Notes: generated by a model not told the origin, from the letters alone. A DNA stretch of 64,000 bases from Streptomyces achromogenes (GCF_030816715.1 NZ_JAUSYH010000001.1:2790001-2854000), one strand, 5' to 3'; counted from the first letter of the stretch, positions 51,883 to 61,328 are shown. Numbers and translations are program-made.

Positions 51883-52800
51883 GTGCTCGTACTCGTCGCT
51901 CCCGGCCAGGGCGCCCAGACGCCCGGCTTCCTGACTCCCTGGCTCGACCTTCCCGGTGTCGAGGACCGTCTGCGTGCCCTGTCGACGGCCATCGACCTCG
52001 ACCTGGTGCACTACGGCACGAACGCCGACGCGGACGAGATCCGCGACACCGCGATCGCCCAGCCGCTGCTCGTGGCGGCCGGGCTCGTCTCCGCCTCCGC
52101 GCTCGGCGACGTCGCGCCCGGCGCCGTCGCGGGCCACAGCGTCGGCGAGATCACCGCGGCCGTCTTCGCGGGCGTCCTCGACGACACCGCCGCGCTGGCC
52201 CTGGTCCGCAGGCGCGGCCTGGCCATGGCCGACGCCGCCGCGATCACCGAGACCGGCATGTCGGCGCTGCTCGGCGGCGACCCCGAGGTCTCCGTGGCGC
52301 ATCTGGAGAAGCTGGGGCTGACCCCGGCGAACATCAACGGCGCGGGCCAGATCGTCGCCGCGGGCACGCTGGAGCAGCTCGCCGCGCTGAACGAGGACAA
52401 GCCGGAGGGCGTCCGCAAGGTCGTCCCGCTGAAGGTCGCCGGCGCGTTCCACACCCGCCACATGGCGCCGGCCGTCGAGTCCTTGGCGAAGGCGGCCGCG
52501 GAGCTCACGCCGGCCGACCCGACGGTCCGTTATGTCTCCAACAAGGACGGGCAGGCCGTGTCCACCGGCGCGGAGATCCTGGACCGGCTGGTCGGCCAGG
52601 TCGCCAACCCGGTCCGCTGGGACCTGTGCATGGAGACCTTCAAGGAGCTCGGCGCGACCGCGATCATCGAGGTCTCCCCCGGCGGCACCCTGGTCGGCCT
52701 CGCCAAGCGCGCCCTGCCCGGCGTGAAGACGCTGGCGCTGAAGACCCCCGACGATCTCGACGCCGCTCGCGAGCTCATCGCCGAGCACGGCGTCGGCTGA
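51883..52800 (+). CDS. fabD: Malonyl-CoA:ACP transacylase
   Basis: 305-aa transacylase that moves malonyl from CoA to the acyl carrier protein, the entry step of fatty acid synthesis. GTG at 51883 (MLVLVAPGQGAQTPGF) is chosen because AAGAGAGAG lies at good spacing upstream and the characterised Streptomyces enzyme starts the same way; GTG 51877 is an alternative. The nucleophile is S86 in AGHSVGE, and the catalytic His region is GAFHTRHM. Length is normal for FabD. It is first of the fabD-fabH-acpP-fabF operon. Confidence 0.95.
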   Translation: MLVLVAPGQGAQTPGFLTPWLDLPGVEDRLRALSTAIDLDLVHYGTNADADEIRDTAIAQPLLVAAGLVSASALGDVAPGAVAGHSVGEITAAVFAGVLDDTAALALVRRRGLAMADAAAITETGMSALLGGDPEVSVAHLEKLGLTPANINGAGQIVAAGTLEQLAALNEDKPEGVRKVVPLKVAGAFHTRHMAPAVESLAKAAAELTPADPTVRYVSNKDGQAVSTGAEILDRLVGQVANPVRWDLCMETFKELGATAIIEVSPGGTLVGLAKRALPGVKTLALKTPDDLDAARELIAEHGVG

Positions 52801-52809
52801 GGAGCCCTG

Positions 52810-53841
52810 ATGGCGAAGATCAAGCCCAGTAAGGGCTCCCCGTACGCGCGGATCCTCGGCGTCGGCGGCTACCGGCCGACCCGGGTGGTGCCCAACGAGG
52901 TGATCCTGGAGACGATCGACTCGTCCGACGAATGGATCCGCTCGCGCTCCGGCATCGAGACCCGGCACTGGGCGAACGACGAGGAGACCGTCGCCGCCAT
53001 GTCGGTCGAGGCGTCCGGCAAGGCGATCGCCGACGCCGGGATCACCGCCGAGCAGATCGGCGCGGTGGTCGTCTCGACCGTCTCGCACTTCAAGCAGACC
53101 CCGGCCGTGGCGACCGAGATCGCCGACAAGCTCGGCACGAACAAGGCCGCCGCGTTCGACATCTCGGCCGGCTGCGCGGGCTTCGGCTACGGCCTGACCC
53201 TCGCCAAGGGCATGGTGGTGGAGGGTTCCGCCGAGTACGTGCTCGTCATCGGCGTGGAACGGCTGTCCGACCTGACCGACCTGGAGGACCGTGCGACGGC
53301 CTTCCTGTTCGGTGACGGCGCGGGCGCGGTCGTCGTCGGTCCGTCCGACGAACCGCACATCGGCCCGACCGTGTGGGGCTCGGAGGGCGACAAGTCCGAG
53401 ACCATCAAGCAGACCGTGCCGTGGAACGAGTTCCACATCGGGGACGTGACCAACCTCCCGCTCGACAGCAAGGGCAACGTCAAGTTCCCGGCGATCACGC
53501 AGGAGGGCCAGGCGGTCTTCCGCTGGGCCGTGTTCGAGATGGCGAAGGTCGCCAAGGAGGCGCTGGACGCCGCCGGCATCACCGCCGACGAACTGGACGT
53601 CTTCATCCCGCACCAGGCCAACGAGCGGATCATCGACTCGATGGTGAAGACTCTCAAACTGCCGGAGACGGTCACGGTCGCCCGTGACGTGCGCACCACC
53701 GGCAACACCTCGGCCGCCTCGATCCCGCTCGCGATGGAGCGGCTCCTGGCGACCGGTCAGGCGAAGAGCGGCGACACCGCGCTCGTCATCGGATTCGGGG
53801 CGGGTCTCGTCTACGCCGCCACTGTCGTTACCCTCCCCTAG
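52810..53841 (+). CDS. fabH: Beta-ketoacyl-ACP synthase III
   Basis: 343-aa FabH that starts each fatty acid by condensing an acyl-CoA with malonyl-ACP. Branched-chain starters are typical of Streptomyces. The catalytic triad is C122 (SAGCAGF), H268 (PHQAN) and N299 (GNTSAAS), all intact. ATG at 52810 lies 9 bp after the fabD stop, with GGAG close upstream. Position and length are standard. Confidence 0.95.
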   Translation: MAKIKPSKGSPYARILGVGGYRPTRVVPNEVILETIDSSDEWIRSRSGIETRHWANDEETVAAMSVEASGKAIADAGITAEQIGAVVVSTVSHFKQTPAVATEIADKLGTNKAAAFDISAGCAGFGYGLTLAKGMVVEGSAEYVLVIGVERLSDLTDLEDRATAFLFGDGAGAVVVGPSDEPHIGPTVWGSEGDKSETIKQTVPWNEFHIGDVTNLPLDSKGNVKFPAITQEGQAVFRWAVFEMAKVAKEALDAAGITADELDVFIPHQANERIIDSMVKTLKLPETVTVARDVRTTGNTSAASIPLAMERLLATGQAKSGDTALVIGFGAGLVYAATVVTLP

Positions 53842-53922
53842 GCACTCCGTGCCGGATCATCCGGTCCGGGACGGGAAACAGCCCATGCCACACCCTCTGG
53901 AACAGTAAAGAAGGAGCGCCAC

Positions 53923-54171
53923 ATGGCCGCCACTCAGGAAGAGATCGTCGCCGGTCTCGCCGACATCGTGAACGAGATCGCCGGCATCCCGGTTGAGGAC
54001 GTCCAGCTGGACAAGTCCTTCACCGACGACCTGGACGTCGACTCGCTGTCCATGGTCGAGGTCGTCGTCGCCGCCGAAGAGCGCTTCGACGTCAAGATCC
54101 CGGACGAGGACGTCAAGAACCTCAAGACCGTCGGCGACGCGACGAGCTACATCCTCAAGCACCAGGCCTGA
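53923..54171 (+). CDS. acpP: Acyl carrier protein
   Basis: 82-aa acyl carrier protein. The phosphopantetheine is attached to S41 in DLDVDSLSM. The acidic second helix (SMVEVVVAAEERF) is typical for enzyme contact. ATG at 53923 has AAGGAG upstream. It must be made in larger amounts than its partners. The hairpins at 54193-54245 lie between this gene and fabF and could allow that. Confidence 0.95.
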   Translation: MAATQEEIVAGLADIVNEIAGIPVEDVQLDKSFTDDLDVDSLSMVEVVVAAEERFDVKIPDEDVKNLKTVGDATSYILKHQA

Positions 54172-54192
54172 TCTACCGATCACCTGGGCTGA

Positions 54193-54245
54193 ACTGCCCC
54201 GCCACCCGGCGGTGGCGCCGTTCTCCCCGCTGAGGCGGGGGCAGT
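54193..54245 (+). promoter_or_regulatory. Nested, competing hairpins between acpP and fabF
   Basis: Two local hairpins can form: CGCCACC-CGGC-GGTGGCG (54200-54217) and CCCCGC-TGAG-GCGGGG (54225-54240). Alternatively an outer stem pairs ACTGCCCCGCC (54193-54203) with GGCGGGGGCAGT (54234-54245, one bulged base). The outer stem and the second local hairpin share the same GC-rich arm, so they exclude each other. This looks like an RNA control or partial terminator that could lower fabF relative to acpP. Confidence 0.5.
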
Positions 54246-54273
54246 CCTCCTCGCAACGTTGGAGAAAGAATCC

Positions 54274-55554
54274 GTGAGCCCGACCAATCGCACCGTGGTC
54301 GTCACCGGTATCGGCGCAACCACACCGCTGGGTGGCGACGCAGCCTCTACCTGGGAGGGCCTCGTCGCCGGCAAGTCCGGCGTCAAGGCACTGTCCCAGG
54401 AGTGGGCGGCCGATCAGGCCGTCAAGATCGCGGCCCCGGTCGCGGTGGAGCCTCTCGAGGTCATTCCGCGGCCGCAGGCCCGCAAGCTGGACCGCTCGGC
54501 GCAGTTCGCGCTGATCGCGGCCCAGGAAGCCTGGAAGGACGCCGGGTTCTCCGGCAAGGCCGGTGAGGACGGCAGTGACGGCAAGGTCGACCCCGACCGG
54601 CTCGGCGCGGTCATCGCCTCCGGCATCGGCGGCGTGACCACCCTGCTCGACCAGTACGACGTGCTGAAGGAGAAGGGCGTCCGCCGCGTCTCCCCGCACA
54701 CCGTGCCCATGCTGATGCCGAACAGCCCGTCCGCCAACGTGGGCCTGCTCGTGGGCGCCCGCGCGGGCGTGCACACGCCGGTCTCGGCGTGCGCGTCGGG
54801 CGCGGAGGCCATCGGCTACGCCATCGAGATGATCCGCACGGGCCGCGCCGACGTCGTCGTGGCCGGCGGCACGGAGGCGGCGATCCACCCGCTGCCCATC
54901 GCCGCGTTCGGCAACATGATGGCGATGTCCAAGAACAACGAGAACCCGCAGGCCGCCTCGCGTCCCTACGACGTCGCCCGCGACGGCTTCGTCATGGGCG
55001 AGGGCGCCGGCGTGATCGTCCTGGAGTCCGCGGAGCACGCCGCCGCGCGCGGCGCCCGGGTGTACGCCGAGGCCGTCGGCCAGGGCATCTCCGCCGACAG
55101 CCACGACATCGTGCAGCCGGAGCCCGAGGGCCGCGGCATCGCGCACGCCCTGCAGAACCTGCTGGACAACACCGACCTGAACCCGGCGGAGATCGTGCAC
55201 GTCAACGCGCACGCCACCTCCACGCCGGCCGGTGACGTGGCCGAACTGAAGGCGCTGCGCAAGGTCTTCGGCGACGACGCGGACCACTTCGCGGTCTCCG
55301 CGACCAAGTCCATGACCGGTCACCTGCTGGGCGGCGCGGGCGGTGTCGAGTCCGTCGCCACGGTGCTCGCGCTGTACAACCGGGTCGCTCCGCCGACCAT
55401 CAACGTCGAGAACCTCGACCCCGAGGCCGAGGCGAACGCGGACATCGTGCGCGGCGAGGCGCGCAAGCTGCCCGTGGAGGGCCGTATCGCCGCCCTGAAC
55501 GATTCGTTCGGGTTCGGCGGGCACAACGTCGTCCTGGCGTTCCGGACGGTCTGA
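54274..55554 (+). CDS. fabF: Beta-ketoacyl-ACP synthase II
   Basis: 426-aa FabF, which elongates the acyl chain by condensing acyl-ACP with malonyl-ACP. GTG at 54274 (VSPTNRTVVVTG) has GGAGAAAG upstream. Cys-His-His are C173 (SACASG), H313 (NAHATST) and H350 (GHLLGG), all in place. Last gene of the fab operon, followed by a strong hairpin. Confidence 0.95.
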   Translation: MSPTNRTVVVTGIGATTPLGGDAASTWEGLVAGKSGVKALSQEWAADQAVKIAAPVAVEPLEVIPRPQARKLDRSAQFALIAAQEAWKDAGFSGKAGEDGSDGKVDPDRLGAVIASGIGGVTTLLDQYDVLKEKGVRRVSPHTVPMLMPNSPSANVGLLVGARAGVHTPVSACASGAEAIGYAIEMIRTGRADVVVAGGTEAAIHPLPIAAFGNMMAMSKNNENPQAASRPYDVARDGFVMGEGAGVIVLESAEHAAARGARVYAEAVGQGISADSHDIVQPEPEGRGIAHALQNLLDNTDLNPAEIVHVNAHATSTPAGDVAELKALRKVFGDDADHFAVSATKSMTGHLLGGAGGVESVATVLALYNRVAPPTINVENLDPEAEANADIVRGEARKLPVEGRIAALNDSFGFGGHNVVLAFRTV

Positions 55555-55573
55555 TCGGCGCCGTGAACGCGCG

Positions 55574-55606
55574 GTGGCCCGGACCCCCCTTGGGGGTCCG
55601 GGCCAC
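55574..55606 (+). terminator. Terminator hairpin after fabF
   Basis: 15-bp arms around GTGGCCCGGACCCCC (55574-55588) and the complementary 55592-55606, 3-nt loop CTT. It closes the fab operon 19 bp past the fabF stop. Confidence 0.8.
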
Positions 55607-55687
55607 TCGGCGTCTGGGACGGGGCCGGCGGAGAGCCGGCGGGGCTGATCACGCGGTTCCGCGCGCCCCCGGGGGGGACGGGGCGGG

Positions 55688-56182
55688 TCACACCACCTGG
55701 TGCAGCCAGCGCACCGGAGCTCCCTCACCCGCGTGCCGGAACGACTCCAGCTCGTCGTCCCACGGTTTGCCGAGGAGCTTGGCGAGTTCGGCCTCGAGGT
55801 CCGTCTCACCGCGCCGGCTGCGCAGCAGCGCGGCGCGCAGCCGGTCCTCCGGGATCAGGATGTCGCCGTGGATGCCGGTGACGGCGTGGAAGATGCCGAG
55901 CTCCGGCGTGCAGCTGTAACGCTCGCCCTCGGCGGTGGCGCAGGGCTCGGCGGTGACCTCGAAGCGCAGCATCTGCCAGCCGCGCAGCGCGGAGGCCAGC
56001 TTGGAGGCGGTGCCGGCCTCGCCCTTCCAGGAGAACTCCGAGCGCCAGGTGCCGGGCGCGGCGGGCTGCCGGATCCAGTCGAGGCTGACGCGCGTGCCGA
56101 GCACCCCGGCGACGGCCCATTCGACGTGCGGGCACAGCGCGCGCGGCGCGGAGTGCACGTACAGAACTCCACGTGTCGTCAC
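55688..56182 (-). CDS. DUF3145 protein
   Basis: 164-aa actinobacterial protein of the DUF3145 family. GTG at 56182 (VTTRGVLYVHSAPRALC) has GGAGGTCCC upstream; the frame upstream has no family sequence. VEWAVAGVLGTRVSLDW, RSEFSWKGEAGTASKLASAL and WDDELESFRHAGEG are conserved segments. Function is unknown. It lies after the fab operon, convergent with fabF, which is its usual place in Streptomyces. Confidence 0.85.
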   Translation of the reverse strand: MTTRGVLYVHSAPRALCPHVEWAVAGVLGTRVSLDWIRQPAAPGTWRSEFSWKGEAGTASKLASALRGWQMLRFEVTAEPCATAEGERYSCTPELGIFHAVTGIHGDILIPEDRLRAALLRSRRGETDLEAELAKLLGKPWDDELESFRHAGEGAPVRWLHQVV

Positions 56183-56462
56183 CGGGACCTCCGGGCAGAG
56201 CGGGACAGTCTTGCAGGCTGACATGGCGGCGGTGGCAGGCAGCCGCGCTGATGGCGAGGCTACCGTGCGGCGGCGCAAGGAGTGTGACGTACCGTCGGTC
56301 CCGGTGCCGTGAAACGTCCGCCTTTCACTCGGCAGGACGCCTGTGCGGGCATGGAGCGTTCCATCTTGTGGGTGTCATTCGCGGGGAACTCCCGTGCGTT
56401 GTCATGAGGAGAGCGTGTTCGAAGATCGGACAGAGTCGGCGAGTCGAGGGGAACACCAGCGG

Positions 56463-57356
56463 ATGCGGATGCGGAACCGGCACGCGCGGGCCCTGCTCGC
56501 GGGCACGACGGCGGCCGTCCTGGGGCTGGCCGGCTGTGACGCCCAGGGGGGCGACGGCGCGGGGGCGTCGGGCGCCCCGGCCCGGCAGGCGAAACCGTCG
56601 CCGACGTCGCTGTGGGACTCCAGCCCCGACTCGGTGGCGGCGGTGGGCGACTCGATCACCCGCGGCTTCGACGCCTGCGGCATCCTCGCGGACTGTCCCG
56701 AGGTGTCCTGGGCGACCGGCAGCAGCGCCGAGGTGAACAGTCTCGCCGTCCGGCTGCTGGGCGCGGCGAAGGCGGTCACGCACAGCTGGAACCATGCCGA
56801 GACCGGGGCGCGGATGGCGGACCTGCCGGCCCAGATGGTGCGGGCGGCGGCTCAGAAGCCGCAGTTGGTGGCGGTGATGGCGGGCGCGAACGACGCGTGC
56901 CGGCAGTCGACGGCGGCGATGACGCCGGTGGCGGACTTCCGCGCCCAGTTCGAGGAGGCGCTCCGCACGCTGCGGCGCGCGCTGCCGAAGACGCAGGTGT
57001 ACGTGGCGAGCGTGCCGAACCTCAAGCGGCTGTGGTCGCAGGGACGCACGAACGCGCTGGGCAAGCAGGTGTGGAAGCTGGGCATCTGCCCGTCGATGCT
57101 GGGCGACGCGGACGCGCTGGACTCGGCGGCGACCCTGCGGCGGGCGACCGTCCAGAAGCGGGTGGAGGCCTACAACACGGTGCTGAAGGAGGTCTGCGCG
57201 AAGGACGCGCGGTGCCGGTTCGACGGCGGCGCGGTGTACGACTTCCGGTTCGGCACGGACCAGCTGAGTCACTGGGACTGGTTCCATCCGAGCAAGGACG
57301 GGCAGGCGCGGCTCGCGGACATGGCGTATCGCAACGTCACCGGGAAGACCTCGTGA
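56463..57356 (+). CDS. SGNH/GDSL family lipoprotein hydrolase
   Basis: 297-aa exported hydrolase. ATG at 56463 (MRMRNRHARALL) starts a lipoprotein signal with lipobox LGLAGC. The SGNH blocks are present: AVGDSITRG (Ser), AGANDAC (Gly-Asn-Asp), and the Asp-His pair in HWDWFHPSKDG near the C-terminus. It probably acts as an esterase or lipase on the outer membrane face. A related palindrome starts 4 bp past its stop (57360). Confidence 0.85.
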   Translation: MRMRNRHARALLAGTTAAVLGLAGCDAQGGDGAGASGAPARQAKPSPTSLWDSSPDSVAAVGDSITRGFDACGILADCPEVSWATGSSAEVNSLAVRLLGAAKAVTHSWNHAETGARMADLPAQMVRAAAQKPQLVAVMAGANDACRQSTAAMTPVADFRAQFEEALRTLRRALPKTQVYVASVPNLKRLWSQGRTNALGKQVWKLGICPSMLGDADALDSAATLRRATVQKRVEAYNTVLKEVCAKDARCRFDGGAVYDFRFGTDQLSHWDWFHPSKDGQARLADMAYRNVTGKTS

Positions 57357-57359
57357 CCC

Positions 57360-57443
57360 AGGGCCTGTCGTTTGGATCCCTCCGTTCCCCGGCGTCGACA
57401 AGCCCCGCCGATGCCCTGCGAGCTGATCCAAACCACAGGCCCT
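57360..57443. repeat. Long palindromic intergenic repeat, copy B
   Basis: Arms AGGGCCTGTCGTTTGGATC (57360-57378) and the complement at 57425-57443, with one mismatch, around a 46-nt loop. It starts just after a stop codon, as does the related palindrome at 18275, and shares its core CGTTTGG(A/G)TC. Confidence 0.8.
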
Positions 57444-57455
57444 AAAGTTCCGCCC

Positions 57456-58433
57456 ATGAGCGAACACTTCGGAACACTTTCCGACGGCACCGCGGTGCAC
57501 CGCTGGACCCTGGAGCGGGCGGGCACCCGGGTACGGGTCCTGTCCTACGGGGGGATCGTGCAGTCCGTCGAGGTCCCGGACCGCGACGGCCGCCCGGCGA
57601 ACGTGGTCCTGGGGTTCGCGGATCTGAACGGCTATCTCGCCCACCCCGAGCCCTACCTCGGCGCGCTGGTCGGGCGGTACGCCAACCGGATCGCGCACGC
57701 CCGCTTCCAGCTGGACGGCCTGACGTACGCGCTGGAGCCCAACAACGCGCCGAACTCCCTGCACGGCGGCGCCCGCGGCTTCGACAAGCGGGTGTGGGAG
57801 GTGGAGCCGGTCGAGCACGGGCTGCGGCTGAGCCGGGTCAGCGCGCACGGCGAGGAGGGCTTCCCCGGCCGTCTGGAGGTGTCGGCGACGTACACGCTCG
57901 ACGCGTCGGGGGCGCTGTGCCTCGCGTACGAGGCGGTCACGGACGCGCCGACGACGGTCAACCTGACCAACCACAGCTACTTCAACCTCGGCGGCCCCGG
58001 CAGCGGCGGCGCCGGCGGGCACGAGCTGCGGCTGGCCGCCTCCCGTTACACGCCGGTGGACGCCGACCTGATCCCGACCGGGGAGCTCGCGCCGGTCGCG
58101 GACACCCGCTTCGACTTCCGCGCGCCGCGCAAGGTCGACGCCGGCTACGACCACAACTTCGTGCTCGACAAGGGCGTCACGGACACGCCGGCCGAGGTGG
58201 CCGAGCTGCACGACCCGGCGTCCGGGCGGGTGCTGACGGTGGCGACGACCGAGCCGGGGCTCCAGCTGTACACCGCCGACCACCTCGGCGAGCCGTTCAC
58301 GCCCGGCGAGGGCGTCGCGCTGGAGACCCAGCACTTCCCCGACTCGCCGAACCGCCCGGAGTTCCCGAGCACGGTCCTGCGGCCGGGCGGGGTCTACCGG
58401 TCGCAGACGGTGTACGGCTTCTCGGCCCGGTAG
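57456..58433 (+). CDS. galM: Aldose 1-epimerase
   Basis: 325-aa galactose mutarotase. It converts the alpha and beta anomers of hexoses. The catalytic His lies in NLTNHSYFNLGG (about residue 172) and the Glu in ETQHFPDSPN near residue 290; GRYANRIAHARF is another conserved part. No signal peptide, so cytoplasmic. ATG at 57456 is chosen; the frame continues upstream to 57372 but that part overlaps the palindrome. Confidence 0.9.
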   Translation: MSEHFGTLSDGTAVHRWTLERAGTRVRVLSYGGIVQSVEVPDRDGRPANVVLGFADLNGYLAHPEPYLGALVGRYANRIAHARFQLDGLTYALEPNNAPNSLHGGARGFDKRVWEVEPVEHGLRLSRVSAHGEEGFPGRLEVSATYTLDASGALCLAYEAVTDAPTTVNLTNHSYFNLGGPGSGGAGGHELRLAASRYTPVDADLIPTGELAPVADTRFDFRAPRKVDAGYDHNFVLDKGVTDTPAEVAELHDPASGRVLTVATTEPGLQLYTADHLGEPFTPGEGVALETQHFPDSPNRPEFPSTVLRPGGVYRSQTVYGFSAR

Positions 58434-58708
58434 GCCCACGGAGGCCGGGGGGCCTGTCCGGCCTGTCAGGCCCGGGAACGACCGGGGAGACTCCGGCGAA
58501 GGGCGGGGAACGACATTGCCCCGGTCCAGGGGTCAGGTCCCGGACCGGGGCTGTTCAAGGGGGCGACGATCGCCTGATCACACGTTAATCGTCACGGTGA
58601 CCCTGCGGTCGGCGTTCGAGCAGCCCCCCTGGATTTCGTACGAACCCTTCACAAAGAACCACCGGTCGTCCGCCTCCTCCCCCGGAACGGACCCGCCGAA
58701 CGCGCCCG

Positions 58709-59041
58709 CTACTGGCCCCACTTGAGGGCGAGCGCCTTGCTCGCCGCGCAGACGAGCGCGAAGCCGAGGGCGAGGCCGTGCGCGCCCGCGGCCCAGAGGG
58801 CGACGACACCGCTGCCGAACCACGCCAGTTCGAAGCCCGCCCGGCCCCAGCCGCGCGTCTTGAACCGGGCCCGCGGCGATCCGCACAGCGCCCAGAGCGC
58901 GATCAGCGTCGCCGGGGCCGCGAGCCCCAGCAGCCAGGGGTGGGCGGTGGAGAAGCCCCGGTAGGAGACGGCCGCGAGGGCGCCCAGCTCGATCAGGAAG
59001 AGGACGCCCAGGTTGGCCGCCTTCACGGGCGGAGGTGTCAC
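58709..59041 (-). CDS. DUF2568 (YrdB family) membrane protein
   Basis: 110-aa protein with four hydrophobic segments (LGVLFLIELGALAAVSYRG, PWLLGLAAPATLIALWALCG, ELAWFGSGVVALWAAG, LALGFALVCAASKALAL), matching DUF2568. GTG at 59041 overlaps the end of the EI24 gene by 4 bp, so the two are translated together. Function unknown. Confidence 0.8.
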   Translation of the reverse strand: MTPPPVKAANLGVLFLIELGALAAVSYRGFSTAHPWLLGLAAPATLIALWALCGSPRARFKTRGWGRAGFELAWFGSGVVALWAAGAHGLALGFALVCAASKALALKWGQ

Positions 59042-59898
59042 CGGTTCGTCGTGCCGGGACGCCCGGCCGCGTGGGACGCGCCGGCGCCGTCCCCGTCGTC
59101 CCTCGCGTGCGCCGCGTCCGTGTCCGCGTCGGCCGGCCCGTCGCCTTCGGAGATCTCCTCGCCGAGCAGCTCGCGGGCGAGCAGGGTGGCGCCGGCGACC
59201 GCGCCCGGCATCAGGAACACGGCGACGAAGGGGACCAGGAAGGCCAGTCCCAGGGGTGTGCCGAAGCCCCAGATCAGCGTCTTGCGGGAGCGGAACAGGG
59301 CGAGCCGGGCGCGCAGGTCGACATCGCGGCGCTGGAGGGCGACGGCGGCGAGCTCCTCGGTGAGGAAGAAGCCGGTGACGAAGAACCCGAGCACCGGCAC
59401 GACCGTCTGGCCGACGACCGGGACGAACCCGAGGGCGAACAGCAGCACCGCCCACACCAGCGCGCGGGCCAGGACGCGCAGGCTGTCCCGGGCGGAGATC
59501 CACAGTTCCCGCCAGAGCGGCAGCCCGGACTCGGGGGCCGTGCCGTCGGGCGAGACGTCCCGGTCGACCCGCTCGGAGAGGCTCTCGTAGAAGGGCTGCC
59601 CGATGAGCAGAGTCACGGCGGTGAAGGTCAGGACGGCGAGGAGAAGGCCGAGAGCGAACAGCACGGCGGTGAGGAAGCCGCGGAACAGGCCGATCCAGGG
59701 GCTGGACCAGTCGTCGGCGAACGGCGTCGCCCACCCCACGAACCCCTCGCCCCACACCGCGAGCGCCACCAGGGCCGCGAGGTAGAGGACGAGCGTGATC
59801 AGGCCGGGGACCAGCCCGAACCCGTACTGCCTACCGTGCCGAGCCACCCACCGCTGGCCCTTCAACAGGTATCGGAAACCCACCCCGAGATCGCGCAT
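59038..59898 (-). CDS. EI24 domain membrane protein
   Basis: 286-aa membrane protein of the EI24/CysZ-like family. ATG at 59898 (MRDLGVGFRYLLKGQRW) is preferred. About six hydrophobic segments are seen; the conserved part TAVTLLIGQPFYESLSERVD and GFVPVVGQTVVPVLGFFVTGFF is typical. The C-terminal 40 residues are acidic and disordered (ISEGDGPADADTDAAHARDDG). CysZ-type members import sulfate; that is not shown here. It is cotranscribed with DUF2568. Confidence 0.8.
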   Translation of the reverse strand: MRDLGVGFRYLLKGQRWVARHGRQYGFGLVPGLITLVLYLAALVALAVWGEGFVGWATPFADDWSSPWIGLFRGFLTAVLFALGLLLAVLTFTAVTLLIGQPFYESLSERVDRDVSPDGTAPESGLPLWRELWISARDSLRVLARALVWAVLLFALGFVPVVGQTVVPVLGFFVTGFFLTEELAAVALQRRDVDLRARLALFRSRKTLIWGFGTPLGLAFLVPFVAVFLMPGAVAGATLLARELLGEEISEGDGPADADTDAAHARDDGDGAGASHAAGRPGTTNR

Positions 59899-60152
59899 GA
59901 CCGAACTCTATCGGCCATGCTCACCTCACAACCGGGCGCCCGAGGGGACCCCGATGGGCCATCCGGGGCATCGGTGACACCAACGCCCTCCTGCCGCAGT
60001 TGAGTCGAACAGGCACACCTCGCCGTACCGATCTCCGGAAGCAACGATCCCGGAAGCTCTTGTCCGGGATCGTCCGAAGGGCAGTTCCCGCAGGTCGCAC
60101 AGGCGTCGATCACCAGGACACACGCAAGCAGCGGGCTGGTTGAGGAGAACGG

Positions 60153-61328
60153 ATGACTCGGTTGACTCGGACGACGAAGGAGATCCACGGCAGCGTCGCC
60201 GCCGGATTCGAAGCGGTGCGGGAGGAGTTCGCCGCGTTCGTGGCGGAGGAACAGCCCGACTACGAAGGCCAGTTGTGCGCGTATGTGCACGGCCGGCGGG
60301 TCGTCGACCTCTGGGCGTCCGCGGACGGCGCCGGACCCGACTCCCTCTACGGCGTCTACTCCTCGACCAAGGGCGCCGCCCATCTGGTGGTCGCGCTGCT
60401 GGTCCAGGAGGGCACCCTGGAACTGGACCGCAAAGTCACCTACTACTGGCCGGAGTTCGCCGCCGAGGGCAAGGGTGCGCTGACCCTGCGGGAGCTGCTC
60501 GCGCACCGGGCGGGGGTGGTGGGCACGGACGGCGGGTTCTCGCCGCAGGAGCTGGCCGACGACCGGCAGCTCGCCGAACGCCTGGCCGACCAGAGGCCGT
60601 TCTGGCGGCCGGGCACCGCCTTCGGCTACCACGCGCTGGTCATCGGGGCGCTGACCGGCGAGGTCGTCCGGCGGGCCACCGGCCGCACCCTCCAGGAGGT
60701 GTACACGGAACGGGTGCGCGTCCCGTACGGGCTGGACTTCTTCCTGGGGCTGCCCACGGCGCACGAACCGCGCTTCCGCACCGCGCGGCCGATGGCGCCG
60801 ACCGCCGAGCAGCGGGCACTGCTGGACGCCCTGCCCGACGGGCCGCACACCCTGGCCGCCGTCGCCTTCAACCGGCACGGCGCCCAGCCGACCGATCTCG
60901 AGCTGCTGCCCAACGACCCGCTGGTCCGGGCCCGGGGCCCGGCCTCGGTGGGCGGGGTGGCATCGGCGCGCGGGCTGGCCGGCATGTACGCGGCGGCGAT
61001 CAGCGAGACCGACGGGAAGGCGCCGCTGCTGAAGGAGGACACGGCGGCGGAGTTCGGGCAGCTGCACTCGGTGGGCTACGACGTGGTGGCGCGCTCGCAC
61101 AAGGCGTACGGGCTGGGCTTCCAGGCGACCGCGGACACCTGGTACCCGTTCCTGGGCGCCGGGGCGTTCGGGCACAGCGGGGCGGGCGGCTGCCAGGCGT
61201 TCGCGGACCCGCGCAGCGGGCTGGCCTACGGCTACACGCGCCGCAGGTTCGCCTTCCCGGGCGGCGCGGCGCCGGAGAACGACCGGCTGGCGAAGGCGGC
61301 GCACACCGCGGCCCTGGCACACGCCTGA
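60153..61328 (+). CDS. Beta-lactamase-fold serine hydrolase (EstB-like)
   Basis: 391-aa serine hydrolase of the class C beta-lactamase superfamily. SSTK at residues 70-73 and YHA at 159-161 are the catalytic motifs, and the end contains HSGAGG around residue 350 in place of KTG. The tyrosine motif YHA is the form found in EstB-type esterases rather than in beta-lactamases (YSN or YAN). No signal peptide. ATG at 60153 has GAGGAGAACGG upstream. It is a cytoplasmic esterase or amide hydrolase of unknown substrate. Confidence 0.85.
   Translation: MTRLTRTTKEIHGSVAAGFEAVREEFAAFVAEEQPDYEGQLCAYVHGRRVVDLWASADGAGPDSLYGVYSSTKGAAHLVVALLVQEGTLELDRKVTYYWPEFAAEGKGALTLRELLAHRAGVVGTDGGFSPQELADDRQLAERLADQRPFWRPGTAFGYHALVIGALTGEVVRRATGRTLQEVYTERVRVPYGLDFFLGLPTAHEPRFRTARPMAPTAEQRALLDALPDGPHTLAAVAFNRHGAQPTDLELLPNDPLVRARGPASVGGVASARGLAGMYAAAISETDGKAPLLKEDTAAEFGQLHSVGYDVVARSHKAYGLGFQATADTWYPFLGAGAFGHSGAGGCQAFADPRSGLAYGYTRRRFAFPGGAAPENDRLAKAAHTAALAHA

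Noticed and set aside
58516..58725. 69-aa plus-strand open frame after galM
   Set aside because: No ribosome binding site and composition of noncoding GC-rich DNA; possible coding lies on the other strand.
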